Shown here piece by piece: positions 18,298-28,012 of a DNA stretch of 64,000 bases. The translations under genes and the position numbers were made by a program. The notes under the pieces are model-generated. The model saw only the letters and a program-made list of their open reading frames with translations. It had not been told where the DNA came from and searched no databases. The stretch is from assembly GCA_015060455.1 (NCBI GenBank), contig SUYM01000012.1:1-64000 (forward strand), read 5' to 3'. This DNA comes from Bacteroidales bacterium. GTDB lineage: Bacteria; Bacteroidota; Bacteroidia; Bacteroidales; UBA932. Numbering within the stretch: position 1 is the first letter of the stretch; every line of letters begins with the position of its first letter.

Positions 18298-20841
18298 ATG
18301 GTGCGTAGGTATCTTGAATTTCTCGTTGTCTCCGTAGTCCTGCTTCTTGGCGGGATTGATTGTTTTGCGCAGTCAAAAATCCTTGTGACTGGCAAACTCA
18401 GGAATAAGGATGATGAGCCTGTGAAGGGTGCCTTTGTGTTTGCTTTCGCGACAGAGGAAGAAGGAAATTATGAGTTCAGACTGGCCTCGTCCGAGGACAT
18501 GAAGGAAATGATATATCAGCCTATCATGCCTCATGTCTATGGAATCACTTCAGAAAGCGACGGAACCTATGAGATTACAGTACCCTCAAATGGATCGTTG
18601 ATTTTTTATAATCCCCATTGTACTCCGGTCCTGGTGCATGTAAGGGGCAAGAGGGTTCATAATCCGAAGATGGATGCAAACATACAGTTGGATGCGGCCA
18701 CGGCTACAGCAGAGAGTGGAAGCACCAAGACAAAAAAGGGAAGGACCGTCGTGGTCGGGAATAAATATAGCGTGAGGGATTTCCCTTATATATTGAACAA
18801 GGACAGGTTGGGCGAAATTGAGAGCGTAGGCAGGACAAATGCCAGACTCGTCACTCAGATGTTTCTTGTAAACAAATCAGGAACGGACACTCTCTGGTAT
18901 CATAAGCCAAGGGTCATGGACGGGGAACAGTATCATGCGACCCAGGCGTTACGCAACAATGATCCCCTGTATGAACTCGCAGAAGGTCATTCTTTTGATA
19001 AATCCAGGGATACACTGATCTTCAATCACGTCTTTGAACTTGTGAATCCCAAGGAGGATTATTATTGCAAGGCGCATATCTGGATTGAGGATTATATAAA
19101 GGTGTTCTATTGCGATACTGTGGAACTGCTCAATACGGGCAGGGTATCACGTCCATTCCAGTTTCTTGAATATTCGTTTGAATATGGCCAGTTGGATCAT
19201 AATCGGTTCAAGAAGGAAGCCAGGAAGACTCCTGTGGATGGTTCGAAGGATATGAAACTCAAATTCAGGGTCAATTCCTCCCAACTGGATATGTCTGACA
19301 GTGAAACCATGGCTTCTTTGGATTCACTGAAAGCGGAACTCCGACAGATATGTAATGATCCGGCTTCTGACCTTATAGATATAAATTTTTACGGATTTTC
19401 GTCTCCGGAAGGTAAGTATGACAAGAATCTTTCATTGTCTGGACAGAGGACCTCAACTGTTAAGAACAGCGTGCTTTCAGCCCTTCCTCGCGAATTTCAG
19501 AAATTGGGACGGCGTTCCAAGGGTGAGGTGGCTTCATGGAGTCAGGTGGCTGATATACTTGAAGCCGACAGTCTTGTTATGCAGGCTCTTGAGGTAAGGA
19601 AGATCGTCGCGGACAACCCGAAGAACATTGATGCACAAGGAGCAAAAATCAGGGGCCTGAGTTACTATCGTTCGGAAATAGTGCCACGCCTGGAGCAACT
19701 TCGCGTAGTCCGTTGCGAATACAAGACAGTGGTCACGCGTAAACTTGAACCTGAGGAGATCATGGCCCGATACAAGGCGGACCCGAATTTTGAAGGGGAT
19801 TATGAGTTCACCCTCAATGACTATTGGCATCTTTTCGCGATGGTCAAGGATAAAGACGAGTTGGAGAAACTTTATAGAAAGGCCATAAAGGTGGCATGGG
19901 CCGAGGAACGTGAGCATTGGATGCTGCCTGCCAATAATCTGGCTGTCATGTTATTGGAAAAGAAACAGGTGGACACGACATTGTTGGCCCCGTTCATCAG
20001 CCGGAAATTCGGTCTGAATGCAACCCCGATGGACAGGAACGGCAAGAAACTGCTGGTCAATCATCCTTCTGTGGTCATGAACCAGGTGCAGATGTATATG
20101 CTGGCCAAGGAATATGAGAAGGCGGAGGAACTGTCTTCCCTGCTTGAAACCCAGAATCCTGTGCTGCGCGCAATCGTAAGGTGCCTTGGAGGCTATATCG
20201 ATCCGGAAGACCCGAGCGATGCCAGAAGAATTGATGAGATATGCCGGTCCTCTGCGCGGAATACGGCCATAATCAACATGTACAATGAGGTATATGATTC
20301 GACGACGGCTGTGATTCTCAATAAATTGCCAAAGGACGAACCTGTTACTCTTTATCTGAAGGCTCAGAGAATATGTCTTGAACACGCCAATCAGGCGACA
20401 TATCTGAAGACGAGGCCTTTTGACAGGGAAACGGATCCCGATTTTGAACATCCGGAGGACAAATGGTCCGATTTCGCCACCCCGGAACAGATGAACAAGC
20501 AGGCGAAATTTATCCGGAAACTGGAAGCGAAAGTCCGTGAATATGAGAGGCTTCAGGTGGATTATGCCAATCCCGTGCTTGTGCCGTTTGAAGAAACGAT
20601 GAACTATTTCAGGTACGAGTTGGATCAGGCTCGGGAAAAACTTGCAAAGATGAAGACCGGCGAGGACCGTGTGTTCAATAAGTATGAGGGGGATATCAAG
20701 GCATGGGATGCGGCCAGGGCTTACCTTGTCAAATGTTTTGCTTTGGACAAGAAGTATATTGAAATCGCAAAACGGGATGCCGACATCAATGAGGATCTCT
20801 ACAATGATATAATGGGTATTGAAAAGGAGGGGAAAAGATGA
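18298..20841 (+). CDS. Pilus-operon protein with OmpA-like segment (DUF3868-like)
   Basis: Signal peptide; N-terminal Ig/carboxypeptidase-like region; FYGFSSPEGKYDKNLSLSGQRTSTVKNSVL resembles an OmpA C-terminal motif; long C-terminal repeat region. Confidence 0.6.
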   Translation: MVRRYLEFLVVSVVLLLGGIDCFAQSKILVTGKLRNKDDEPVKGAFVFAFATEEEGNYEFRLASSEDMKEMIYQPIMPHVYGITSESDGTYEITVPSNGSLIFYNPHCTPVLVHVRGKRVHNPKMDANIQLDAATATAESGSTKTKKGRTVVVGNKYSVRDFPYILNKDRLGEIESVGRTNARLVTQMFLVNKSGTDTLWYHKPRVMDGEQYHATQALRNNDPLYELAEGHSFDKSRDTLIFNHVFELVNPKEDYYCKAHIWIEDYIKVFYCDTVELLNTGRVSRPFQFLEYSFEYGQLDHNRFKKEARKTPVDGSKDMKLKFRVNSSQLDMSDSETMASLDSLKAELRQICNDPASDLIDINFYGFSSPEGKYDKNLSLSGQRTSTVKNSVLSALPREFQKLGRRSKGEVASWSQVADILEADSLVMQALEVRKIVADNPKNIDAQGAKIRGLSYYRSEIVPRLEQLRVVRCEYKTVVTRKLEPEEIMARYKADPNFEGDYEFTLNDYWHLFAMVKDKDELEKLYRKAIKVAWAEEREHWMLPANNLAVMLLEKKQVDTTLLAPFISRKFGLNATPMDRNGKKLLVNHPSVVMNQVQMYMLAKEYEKAEELSSLLETQNPVLRAIVRCLGGYIDPEDPSDARRIDEICRSSARNTAIINMYNEVYDSTTAVILNKLPKDEPVTLYLKAQRICLEHANQATYLKTRPFDRETDPDFEHPEDKWSDFATPEQMNKQAKFIRKLEAKVREYERLQVDYANPVLVPFEETMNYFRYELDQAREKLAKMKTGEDRVFNKYEGDIKAWDAARAYLVKCFALDKKYIEIAKRDADINEDLYNDIMGIEKEGKR

Positions 20842-22115
20842 TCAGATTTCGTACGACTATATTGATGCTTGTGTTTTCTGTGTGCTTCTTTTCTGCGGGG
20901 GCGCGGGATACTGCTGTGGGATTGCCTGAAAAAGAGGACACGAGCCGGGTGGAAAACAAAAAGAAGTCCGGGCCGATTGCTATCGATAACTGGGGGGATG
21001 CATCCAGATATATAAGACAGCGTAGAGATGTGAGCGCACCTAAGACGCCTTTTGTTACAGATAAATTCAGGGAAAACCTGCATCTGGGAGTTGTGGGACT
21101 TGCCCGTGCTCCGTTCTCGGATGATTATGCCTTTGCTTATGGTGCGGGAGTATCGGCATTGAAGTGGTTCAATACTTCTTTGGGTGTCCGTGCGGATGTC
21201 TTGGGAGAGTATATGCACAGCAATCTTACAGGGAATCGTGTTGGTGAGTTGTCGGTTGGATGCTCGCTGTTGTTTAATGTGTCTTCCTATATCTCCGGTT
21301 TTGACAAAATGCGTTTCTGTGAGGTATCTACTGTGATGGGAGTGGGATATTCCTGTCGTTGGGACCTTATGACAGAGCATTACTTTGCCGGTAATGTCGG
21401 TGTAAATATCAATATGAGGCTGGGCAAAGGGCTGTCTCTTTATTTGGAGCCTCACCTGCCTCTGTATTTGGGAATCGGTGGACTTACATATGGTTTTGCT
21501 ACCAGTGCAGGAATTTATTATGACCTGTCAACCCAGTTGTATAAACCGACTATTGCTGGAAAGTATTATGTGTTCTGCTCAGGCGGAATGCAGTTGCAGA
21601 ATTCCGAACTGGTGAAAATGGCTTCGGACAAGGATTATTCCACAATAGGTTATACGACGTCCTTGGGCTTTGGCCGCCGTTTTGACGATTATCTGGCTTT
21701 GAGACTGTCGGCTCTTTATTCCACCCATACATGGACAGTCTATTATGGCGGCAAGGCTATGCCTGCCAGATATTTTGCCTTCAGGGCCGAGGTGGAGTTC
21801 GATGCCTTGAGTCTGATTCTGGACAAGTGCGGTGTGAAGAACTTTCCTCTCGGCTTTGGTGTCGTTTTAGGACCTGAGGCGGGATGCCTGATCAAGAAGG
21901 ATCTTGGAGAGACTCTCACAAGACACTATGTAGGACTGACCGGCGCATTCCATCTGGATTATCATTTCGGAAAGAGGGTCGGTGTCTTCATTGAGCCACG
22001 TATGTCCCTGCTGCCATACAGCGCCCCTCATGACTCGAGTACAGCAAATAATGCCTACCGAAACTATTACGACGGTCTGTTCAATCTGACATTAGGCGTC
22101 GAGGTGGATATTTAG
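20838..22115 (+). CDS. Predicted outer-membrane beta-barrel protein (pilus operon)
   Basis: Signal peptide; alternating aromatic/glycine strands; overlaps the upstream stop codon; terminal valine-aspartate-isoleucine strand. Confidence 0.55.
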   Translation: MIRFRTTILMLVFSVCFFSAGARDTAVGLPEKEDTSRVENKKKSGPIAIDNWGDASRYIRQRRDVSAPKTPFVTDKFRENLHLGVVGLARAPFSDDYAFAYGAGVSALKWFNTSLGVRADVLGEYMHSNLTGNRVGELSVGCSLLFNVSSYISGFDKMRFCEVSTVMGVGYSCRWDLMTEHYFAGNVGVNINMRLGKGLSLYLEPHLPLYLGIGGLTYGFATSAGIYYDLSTQLYKPTIAGKYYVFCSGGMQLQNSELVKMASDKDYSTIGYTTSLGFGRRFDDYLALRLSALYSTHTWTVYYGGKAMPARYFAFRAEVEFDALSLILDKCGVKNFPLGFGVVLGPEAGCLIKKDLGETLTRHYVGLTGAFHLDYHFGKRVGVFIEPRMSLLPYSAPHDSSTANNAYRNYYDGLFNLTLGVEVDI

Positions 22116-22153
22116 ATCCGGTCAATCGTTTATAGTCATCAAATTTATAGTAT

Positions 22154-22180
22154 AAAAATGGCGCATTGTGCGCCATTTTT
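22154..22180 (+). terminator. Intrinsic terminator of the pilus operon
   Basis: AAAAATGGCGCA-ttg-TGCGCCATTTTT perfect hairpin with T-run. Confidence 0.85.
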
Positions 22181-22182
22181 AT

Positions 22183-22190
22183 TATTTTTG
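22183..22190 (+). promoter_or_regulatory. -7 box (TATTTTTG) for purE
   Basis: TAnnTTTG match about 30 nt upstream of the purE ATG. Confidence 0.5.
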
Positions 22191-22219
22191 CGGGATTGTA
22201 GAAAATACTTGACAAATAT

Positions 22220-22687
22220 ATGAAAGTAGCAGTAATCATGGGATCGACCAGCGACCTTGACATCATGTCGCAGGCGATAAATGTCCTCGAAGATCTCGGG
22301 GTGGAAGTAGTTAAGAGAGTCATCAGCGCACACCGTACTCCTGACCTTATGTGCGAGTTTGCAAAATCGGCAAAGGCAGAAGGTATCGGTGCCATCATTG
22401 CCGGAGCAGGCGGGGCGGCCCACGTGGCAGGTGTCGTTGCCGGCATGACCACAGTTCCTGTAATCGGAGTCCCTATCCAGACCAAGGCTCTCGGCGGAAT
22501 GGATTCGCTTCTTTCCATTGTGCAGATGCCTGCCGGTATTCCTGTGGCGACTATGGCCATCAACGGAGCCAAGAATGCAGGCCTTTTCGCAGCCCAGATT
22601 CTTGCGCTGACAGATGCGGAACTGTCTGCAAGACTTGACGCCTTCCGCGCTGCACAGACACAGAAAGTGCTGGATGCGACAATTTAA
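22220..22687 (+). CDS. purE: 5-(carboxyamino)imidazole ribonucleotide mutase
   Basis: [17 protein letters not shown] and [24 protein letters not shown] motifs. Confidence 0.97.
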   Translation: MKVAVIMGSTSDLDIMSQAINVLEDLGVEVVKRVISAHRTPDLMCEFAKSAKAEGIGAIIAGAGGAAHVAGVVAGMTTVPVIGVPIQTKALGGMDSLLSIVQMPAGIPVATMAINGAKNAGLFAAQILALTDAELSARLDAFRAAQTQKVLDATI

Positions 22688-22690
22688 AAA

Positions 22691-22739
22691 GATGTCTCGA
22701 CTTCGCTCCTTTGTTATCCTGAGCGCAGCGAAGGATCTG
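22691..22739. repeat. Dispersed palindromic elements (partial GTC class plus CCT/AGG class)
   Basis: gatgtctcgacttcgctcc followed by ttATCCTgagcgcagcgaAGGATctg. Confidence 0.75.
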
Positions 22740-22765
22740 TTTAAAGAATACAACTGAATCACTAT

Positions 22766-25700
22766 ATGAACAACTATCGCATTTACGTAGAAAAGTACCC
22801 TGAATTTCAGGTGGAAGCACGCAGCCTCTTGAGCGAGTTGAACGAAAACCTTCAACTTGATCTCTCGACGCTGCGTCTGCTCAATGTATATGACCTCTTC
22901 GGTTTCTCGAAGGACCTTCTCGAGAAGAGCCGCTACAGCGTGTTCGGAGAGATCGTGACCGACAGCGTGACCGACGAGTGTAACCTCGAAGGCGCGAAAT
23001 ATATTGCCGTGGAGTACCTTCCGGGCCAGTTCGACCAGAGGGCGGCTTCAGCAGTGGATTGCGTGCGCCTTATAGACCCGTCCGCACAGGTAAGCATAAA
23101 GAGTTCGAAACTCATCATCCTGCCGGCAGACACAACAGATGAGGTGATTGCCAAGATCAAGAAATATTATATCAATGCGGTGGAGTCCCGCGAGAAGGAC
23201 CTCTCGAAACTCAATGCAATGGAGCAGCCGGAGGTGATACCGGTACAGGTCCTCGAAGGCCTGACCGCCCTCACGGAAGAGGAACTTGCACCGTATTGCA
23301 AGAAGATGGGGCTGGCAATGAACGCCGATGACCTCCGTGAGGTTGTCAATTACTTCAAGGCCGAGGGACGCGATCCGTTCGAGACCGAACTCCGTATCCT
23401 TGATACATATTGGTCTGACCACTGCCGTCATACAACCTTCACCACAGAACTTGAAGACATCGATGTGGAGGAGTCCTTCCTCAAAGACGAGATTGACGGC
23501 ACGCTCAACCTCTACATGAAGATCCGCAAGGAACTCGGACGTGAGAACAAGGGCCTGAACCTTATGGACATGGCCTGCATCGGCGCGCGTTACCTCAAGA
23601 GCAAGGGCCTTCTTGATGATATGGAGGTAAGCGAGGAGAATAACGCATGCAGCATCTATGTGGATGTCGATATAGTTGACGACGAGGGCGAGATGACCAC
23701 AGAAAAGTGGCTTCTCCAGTTCAAGAACGAGACACACAACCACCCGACTGAAATCGAGCCGTTCGGTGGTGCGGCAACCTGTCTGGGCGGTGCCATCCGT
23801 GACCCTCTTTCAGGCCGTGCGTATGTTTATCAGGCTATGCGCGTGACAGGAGCAGGTGATATCTATCTCCCTGTGGCCGACACCATGCCGGGCAAACTTC
23901 CGCAGAGCATCATTTCACGTAAGGCCGCTCACGGATATTCAAGTTACGGTAACCAGATCGGACTTGCGACGACTCATGTGCGTGAGGTATATCACGAGGG
24001 ATATGTTGCAAAGCGTCTCGAAGTGGGTGCAGTTGTCGGTGCAGTGAAGGCTGACAGCGTACGTCGCGAAAGCCCTGCCCCTGGCGATGTGGTCCTCCTT
24101 CTCGGCGGCCGTACAGGTCGTGACGGAGTAGGTGGAGCGACAGGCTCGTCAAAGGAGCACACTGAGGAGTCTCTCGAGACCTGCGGCAGCGAGGTTCAGA
24201 AGGGTAATGCACCAGAGGAAAGGAAACTCCAGAGGCTTTTCCGCCGTCCTGAGGTGACAAGACTCATCAAGAAATCCAACGACTTCGGTGCTGGCGGCGT
24301 CAGCGTGGCGATCGGCGAACTTACCGACGGTCTTGACATATACCTTGACAGAGTGCCGACAAAGTATAGCGGACTCAACTCCACAGAACTGGCCATCAGC
24401 GAGTCGCAGGAGCGTATGTCGGTTGTAATCGAGGCAAAGGACAAGGAAGCTATGATGGCTTACTGCGCAAGTGAGAATGTAGAGGTAACCCATGTTGCTG
24501 ACGTTACTGACAGAGGCCGCATGCGTATGTTCAACGGTGAGAGAATGGTGGTTGACCTTTCCCGCGAATTTATCGACAGCGCGGGAGCAAAGCATTACGC
24601 AAAGGCTACCGTAGGTGCAGTCGAGCAGAAGAATCCGTTTGAGCGTAATGTGGAGGGTGAAAACCTCCGTGAGAAGATGTTCAACAATCTCCAGGATCCT
24701 AATGTTACTTCACAGAAGGGTCTGATCGAGATGTTCGACTCTTCTATCGGCCGTTCGACAGTCCTTATGCCGTTCGGAGGTATGCTCCAGACCACTGAGA
24801 CACAGGTGTCTGTACAGAAGCTTCCTACTGACGGATATACTGATACCGCGTCTATCATGGCGTTCGGTTACAACCCGTTCATCGCAAGCTGGAGCCCGTA
24901 TCATGGCGCTGCATACGCAGTAGTCGAGGCATGCTCGAAGGTTGTTGCCGCAGGTGCATCATACGAGAAGATGCGTTTTTCTTATCAGGAGTATTTCGAG
25001 AGAATGACCGACCGCAAGTCATGGGGCAAGCCGCTTTCAGCCCTTCTTGGTGCCCTCAAAATGCAGGTTGAGTTCGGTCTCCCGTCTATCGGTGGCAAGG
25101 ACTCCATGAGCGGAACATTCGAGAACATCAACGTGCCGCCTATGCTCATGGCCTTCGGTATCACCACTGTCGATGCTGAGCAGGTCATCTCTCCTGAACT
25201 CAAATACGAAGGCAACAAACTGTATCTGGTCAAGCATACTCCACTTGACAACCACATGCCGGATGTGGAGCAACTCAAGGCCAACTGGAAGTTCATCCAC
25301 GAGCAGGTGCTCTCTGACAATATCGTTTCTGGCTATGCACTCGGATTCGGAGGCGTTGCCGAGGCTATCTGTAAGATGTCTTTCGGTAACGGTCTTGATG
25401 CCAAGATAAATATGGATGAGGCAGAACTCTTCAACTACGGTTACGGTTCCATCCTCGTCGAGGCAGAGAATGCCCTCGACTATCCGAATGCGGTCCTCAT
25501 CGGTGAGGTGACTGACGGAGAGGAGAGCGAACTTACGGTGAACGGTGTCAAGTTTGACCTTTTCGAACTCATGGATGTCAACGGCGCCAAGTTCGCACAG
25601 GTATATCCTGATACTGCCGAGGCATATCACAAGGAGGTCGTTCCTGCCGGAATGGAAGATGTGAAGCCTCTCAAAGTCAAGAAATCCCAGATGAAATATA

Positions 25701-26524
25701 AGGGCGAACCTGTTCAGAAGCCTATTGCCTATCTCCCTGTCTTCCCTGGTACGAACTGTGACTATGATTCAGCCAAGGCTTGGAGAAATGCCGGTGCCGA
25801 GGTCCGCATGAGCGTGTTCTGCAACCTTACCGAAGATGATATATTCAGGTCTATAGCCGAGATGAAGAAGAATATCGACGAATGTCATATCCTTATGATC
25901 TGTGGCGGATTCTCTGCTGGTGACGAACCTGACGGAAGCGGTAAGTTTATTGCAAACGTGCTGAACAACAAGGAGATAGCGGACGCAATCCATGCTCTGC
26001 TCGATCGTGGCGGACTTATTCTCGGTATCTGCAACGGATTCCAGGCCCTTGTGAAGTCGGGTCTTCTCCCGTACGGCCGTCTGGGCATGGTGACCAAGGA
26101 AAGCCCAACACTCTTCCGCAACGACATCAACCGTCATATCTCCCAGATTGTGACCACCCGCGTGGGCACGACCAACTCCCCTTGGCTTTCAGGCTTTGCT
26201 GTGGGTGATCTTCACACAATTGCAGTAAGCCACGGTGAGGGTAAGTTTGTGGTGAACGAGGAACTTGCGCGCGAACTCTTTGCAAACGGTCAGGTGGCAT
26301 TCCAGTACGTGGATCCGCTTGAAGAAGAGCCTACGATGGAGTCACCGTACAACCCTAACGGCTCATACTACGCTATCGAGGGTATCATCAGCAAGAATGG
26401 ACAGATTCTCGGAAAGATGGGACATACCGAGCGTTATGAGGGCAACCTGTTCAAGAATATCATGGATGAGGGGCTTGAGCAGCCGCTCTTTGACAATGCG
26501 GTGGCTTACTTTAGAGGAGAATGA
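22766..26524 (+). CDS. purL: Phosphoribosylformylglycinamidine synthase
   Basis: 1252 aa; FKNETHNHPTEIEPFGGAATCLGGAIRDPLSGRA; C-terminal GATase with FPGTNCDYD, GICNGFQALVKSGLLP and HGEGKF. Confidence 0.97.
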   Translation: MNNYRIYVEKYPEFQVEARSLLSELNENLQLDLSTLRLLNVYDLFGFSKDLLEKSRYSVFGEIVTDSVTDECNLEGAKYIAVEYLPGQFDQRAASAVDCVRLIDPSAQVSIKSSKLIILPADTTDEVIAKIKKYYINAVESREKDLSKLNAMEQPEVIPVQVLEGLTALTEEELAPYCKKMGLAMNADDLREVVNYFKAEGRDPFETELRILDTYWSDHCRHTTFTTELEDIDVEESFLKDEIDGTLNLYMKIRKELGRENKGLNLMDMACIGARYLKSKGLLDDMEVSEENNACSIYVDVDIVDDEGEMTTEKWLLQFKNETHNHPTEIEPFGGAATCLGGAIRDPLSGRAYVYQAMRVTGAGDIYLPVADTMPGKLPQSIISRKAAHGYSSYGNQIGLATTHVREVYHEGYVAKRLEVGAVVGAVKADSVRRESPAPGDVVLLLGGRTGRDGVGGATGSSKEHTEESLETCGSEVQKGNAPEERKLQRLFRRPEVTRLIKKSNDFGAGGVSVAIGELTDGLDIYLDRVPTKYSGLNSTELAISESQERMSVVIEAKDKEAMMAYCASENVEVTHVADVTDRGRMRMFNGERMVVDLSREFIDSAGAKHYAKATVGAVEQKNPFERNVEGENLREKMFNNLQDPNVTSQKGLIEMFDSSIGRSTVLMPFGGMLQTTETQVSVQKLPTDGYTDTASIMAFGYNPFIASWSPYHGAAYAVVEACSKVVAAGASYEKMRFSYQEYFERMTDRKSWGKPLSALLGALKMQVEFGLPSIGGKDSMSGTFENINVPPMLMAFGITTVDAEQVISPELKYEGNKLYLVKHTPLDNHMPDVEQLKANWKFIHEQVLSDNIVSGYALGFGGVAEAICKMSFGNGLDAKINMDEAELFNYGYGSILVEAENALDYPNAVLIGEVTDGEESELTVNGVKFDLFELMDVNGAKFAQVYPDTAEAYHKEVVPAGMEDVKPLKVKKSQMKYKGEPVQKPIAYLPVFPGTNCDYDSAKAWRNAGAEVRMSVFCNLTEDDIFRSIAEMKKNIDECHILMICGGFSAGDEPDGSGKFIANVLNNKEIADAIHALLDRGGLILGICNGFQALVKSGLLPYGRLGMVTKESPTLFRNDINRHISQIVTTRVGTTNSPWLSGFAVGDLHTIAVSHGEGKFVVNEELARELFANGQVAFQYVDPLEEEPTMESPYNPNGSYYAIEGIISKNGQILGKMGHTERYEGNLFKNIMDEGLEQPLFDNAVAYFRGE

Positions 26525-26528
26525 TAAC

Positions 26529-26553
26529 GTCATCCCCGGTTGACCGGGGATCT
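26529..26553. repeat. Dispersed palindromic element, CCCCGGT/ACCGGGG arm class
   Basis: gtcATCCCCGGTtgACCGGGGATct. Confidence 0.8.
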
Positions 26554-26571
26554 AAAAAAACGAACGAAACA

Positions 26572-27960
26572 ATGTGTAATTGTAAAAAGATAATGGATGA
26601 CAAGCTGCACCACGAGTGTGGTGTGCTTGGAATTTATGGCGTGCAGGATGCTGCAGGCCTGGCGTATTATGGCCTTCATGCTCTCCAGCATAGGGGACAG
26701 CAGGGATGTGGCATCGTGACAGTTGACGCAGAGGGCGAATTCCATCGCGTGAAAGGTGATGGACTGGTGACAGAGGTGTTCAACGAGTCAAAAATGGCCC
26801 TTCTTCCGGGCGATATGGCCATCGGCCATGTGCGTTACAGCAACGCAGGATGCAAGGGAACGGAGAATCTCCAGCCATTCCTTTTCCATCACAATTCGGG
26901 CGACTTTGCATTGGCAAACAATGGACAGATAGTCAACTATCGCCAGCTACGTGAGGAACTCGAAGATAAGGGAAGCCTTTTCCAGTCGTCTTCTGATGCG
27001 GAAGTACTTGCCCATCTTATCAAGAAGCAGGGTATTGATAAGGAACAGCCTCGTATCAATTCTCTCAAGAACGCCCTCAATATGATGGACGGTGCGTTCG
27101 CATTCGTCGTTATGACAGGCCGTCGTATCTATGCCTGCCGTGACAAGTACGGATTCCATCCGCTTGCTCTCGGTAAACTGGGCGATGGATATGTTGTTGC
27201 CAGCGAGACTTGCGCGTTCGATGTCCTCGGAGCGGAGTATATCCGCGACGTCGAACCTGGTGAAATCGTTACTATCGACCACCATGGAGTACGCAGCCAG
27301 TTCTACGCACCGACCGAGCGTCATGCGATGTGTGCGATGGAGTATGTCTATTTCGCCCGTCCTGACAGCGATATAGAGGGTTGCAATGTGCATAATTACA
27401 GAAAGGAGTCTGGCAGGATCCTGTTCAAGGAGGCGCCTGCTGATGCGGATATCGTCATTGGTGTCCCTGATTCAAGCCTTTCTGCAGCACAGGGTTATGC
27501 AGAGGCCAGTGGCCTTCCATACGAGATGGGTCTTATCAAGAGCAAATATGTAGGTCGTACATTCATTCTTCCGACCCAGTCTCTCCGTGAGAAGGGCGTG
27601 AAGATGAAACTCTCCCCGGTAAGATCTATCGTCAAGGGCAAGAGGGTAGTGCTGGTGGATGATTCCATCGTGCGCGGTACCACTTCCCTCAAGATCGTGA
27701 AAATGCTTCGTGAAGCCGGAGCCGCCGAGGTACATGTCCGCATTGCCAGCGCTCCGCTGAAATACACCTGCTACTATGGCGTGGATGTCCACACCCCTGA
27801 AGAACTCATAAGCAACAGCAACAGCGTAGAAAAGGTGTGCGAACTCATAGGCGCGGACTCGCTGGCCTTCCTCTCCCACAAGGGAATGTTGGATGCAGGC
27901 CGCCGAAGCGACCTCTGTCTCGCATGTTTCAACCATAAATATCCTACAAAACTGTATTAG
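26572..27960 (+). CDS. purF: Amidophosphoribosyltransferase
   Basis: HECGVLGIYG (Cys nucleophile after short propeptide), HALQHRGQQGCGI, PRPP motif VVLVDDSIVRGTT. Start set at MCNCKK; the upstream ORF extension runs through the repeat. Confidence 0.95.
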   Translation: MCNCKKIMDDKLHHECGVLGIYGVQDAAGLAYYGLHALQHRGQQGCGIVTVDAEGEFHRVKGDGLVTEVFNESKMALLPGDMAIGHVRYSNAGCKGTENLQPFLFHHNSGDFALANNGQIVNYRQLREELEDKGSLFQSSSDAEVLAHLIKKQGIDKEQPRINSLKNALNMMDGAFAFVVMTGRRIYACRDKYGFHPLALGKLGDGYVVASETCAFDVLGAEYIRDVEPGEIVTIDHHGVRSQFYAPTERHAMCAMEYVYFARPDSDIEGCNVHNYRKESGRILFKEAPADADIVIGVPDSSLSAAQGYAEASGLPYEMGLIKSKYVGRTFILPTQSLREKGVKMKLSPVRSIVKGKRVVLVDDSIVRGTTSLKIVKMLREAGAAEVHVRIASAPLKYTCYYGVDVHTPEELISNSNSVEKVCELIGADSLAFLSHKGMLDAGRRSDLCLACFNHKYPTKLY

Positions 27961-28012
27961 GATAGAATGAAGGGCGGTTGGATACCGCTAAATGATTAAA
28001 TATAAGGCATAT

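Noticed and set aside
22766-26524. Unusual PurL insertion or fusion
   Set aside because: Length and motif order match a standard long-form PurL with C-terminal GATase.
26521-26571. N-terminal extension of the purF ORF (MITSSPVDRGSKKTNET)
   Set aside because: This stretch is the palindromic repeat gtcatccccggttgaccggggatct; the true start is most likely MCNCKK or MDDK just before the catalytic Cys.
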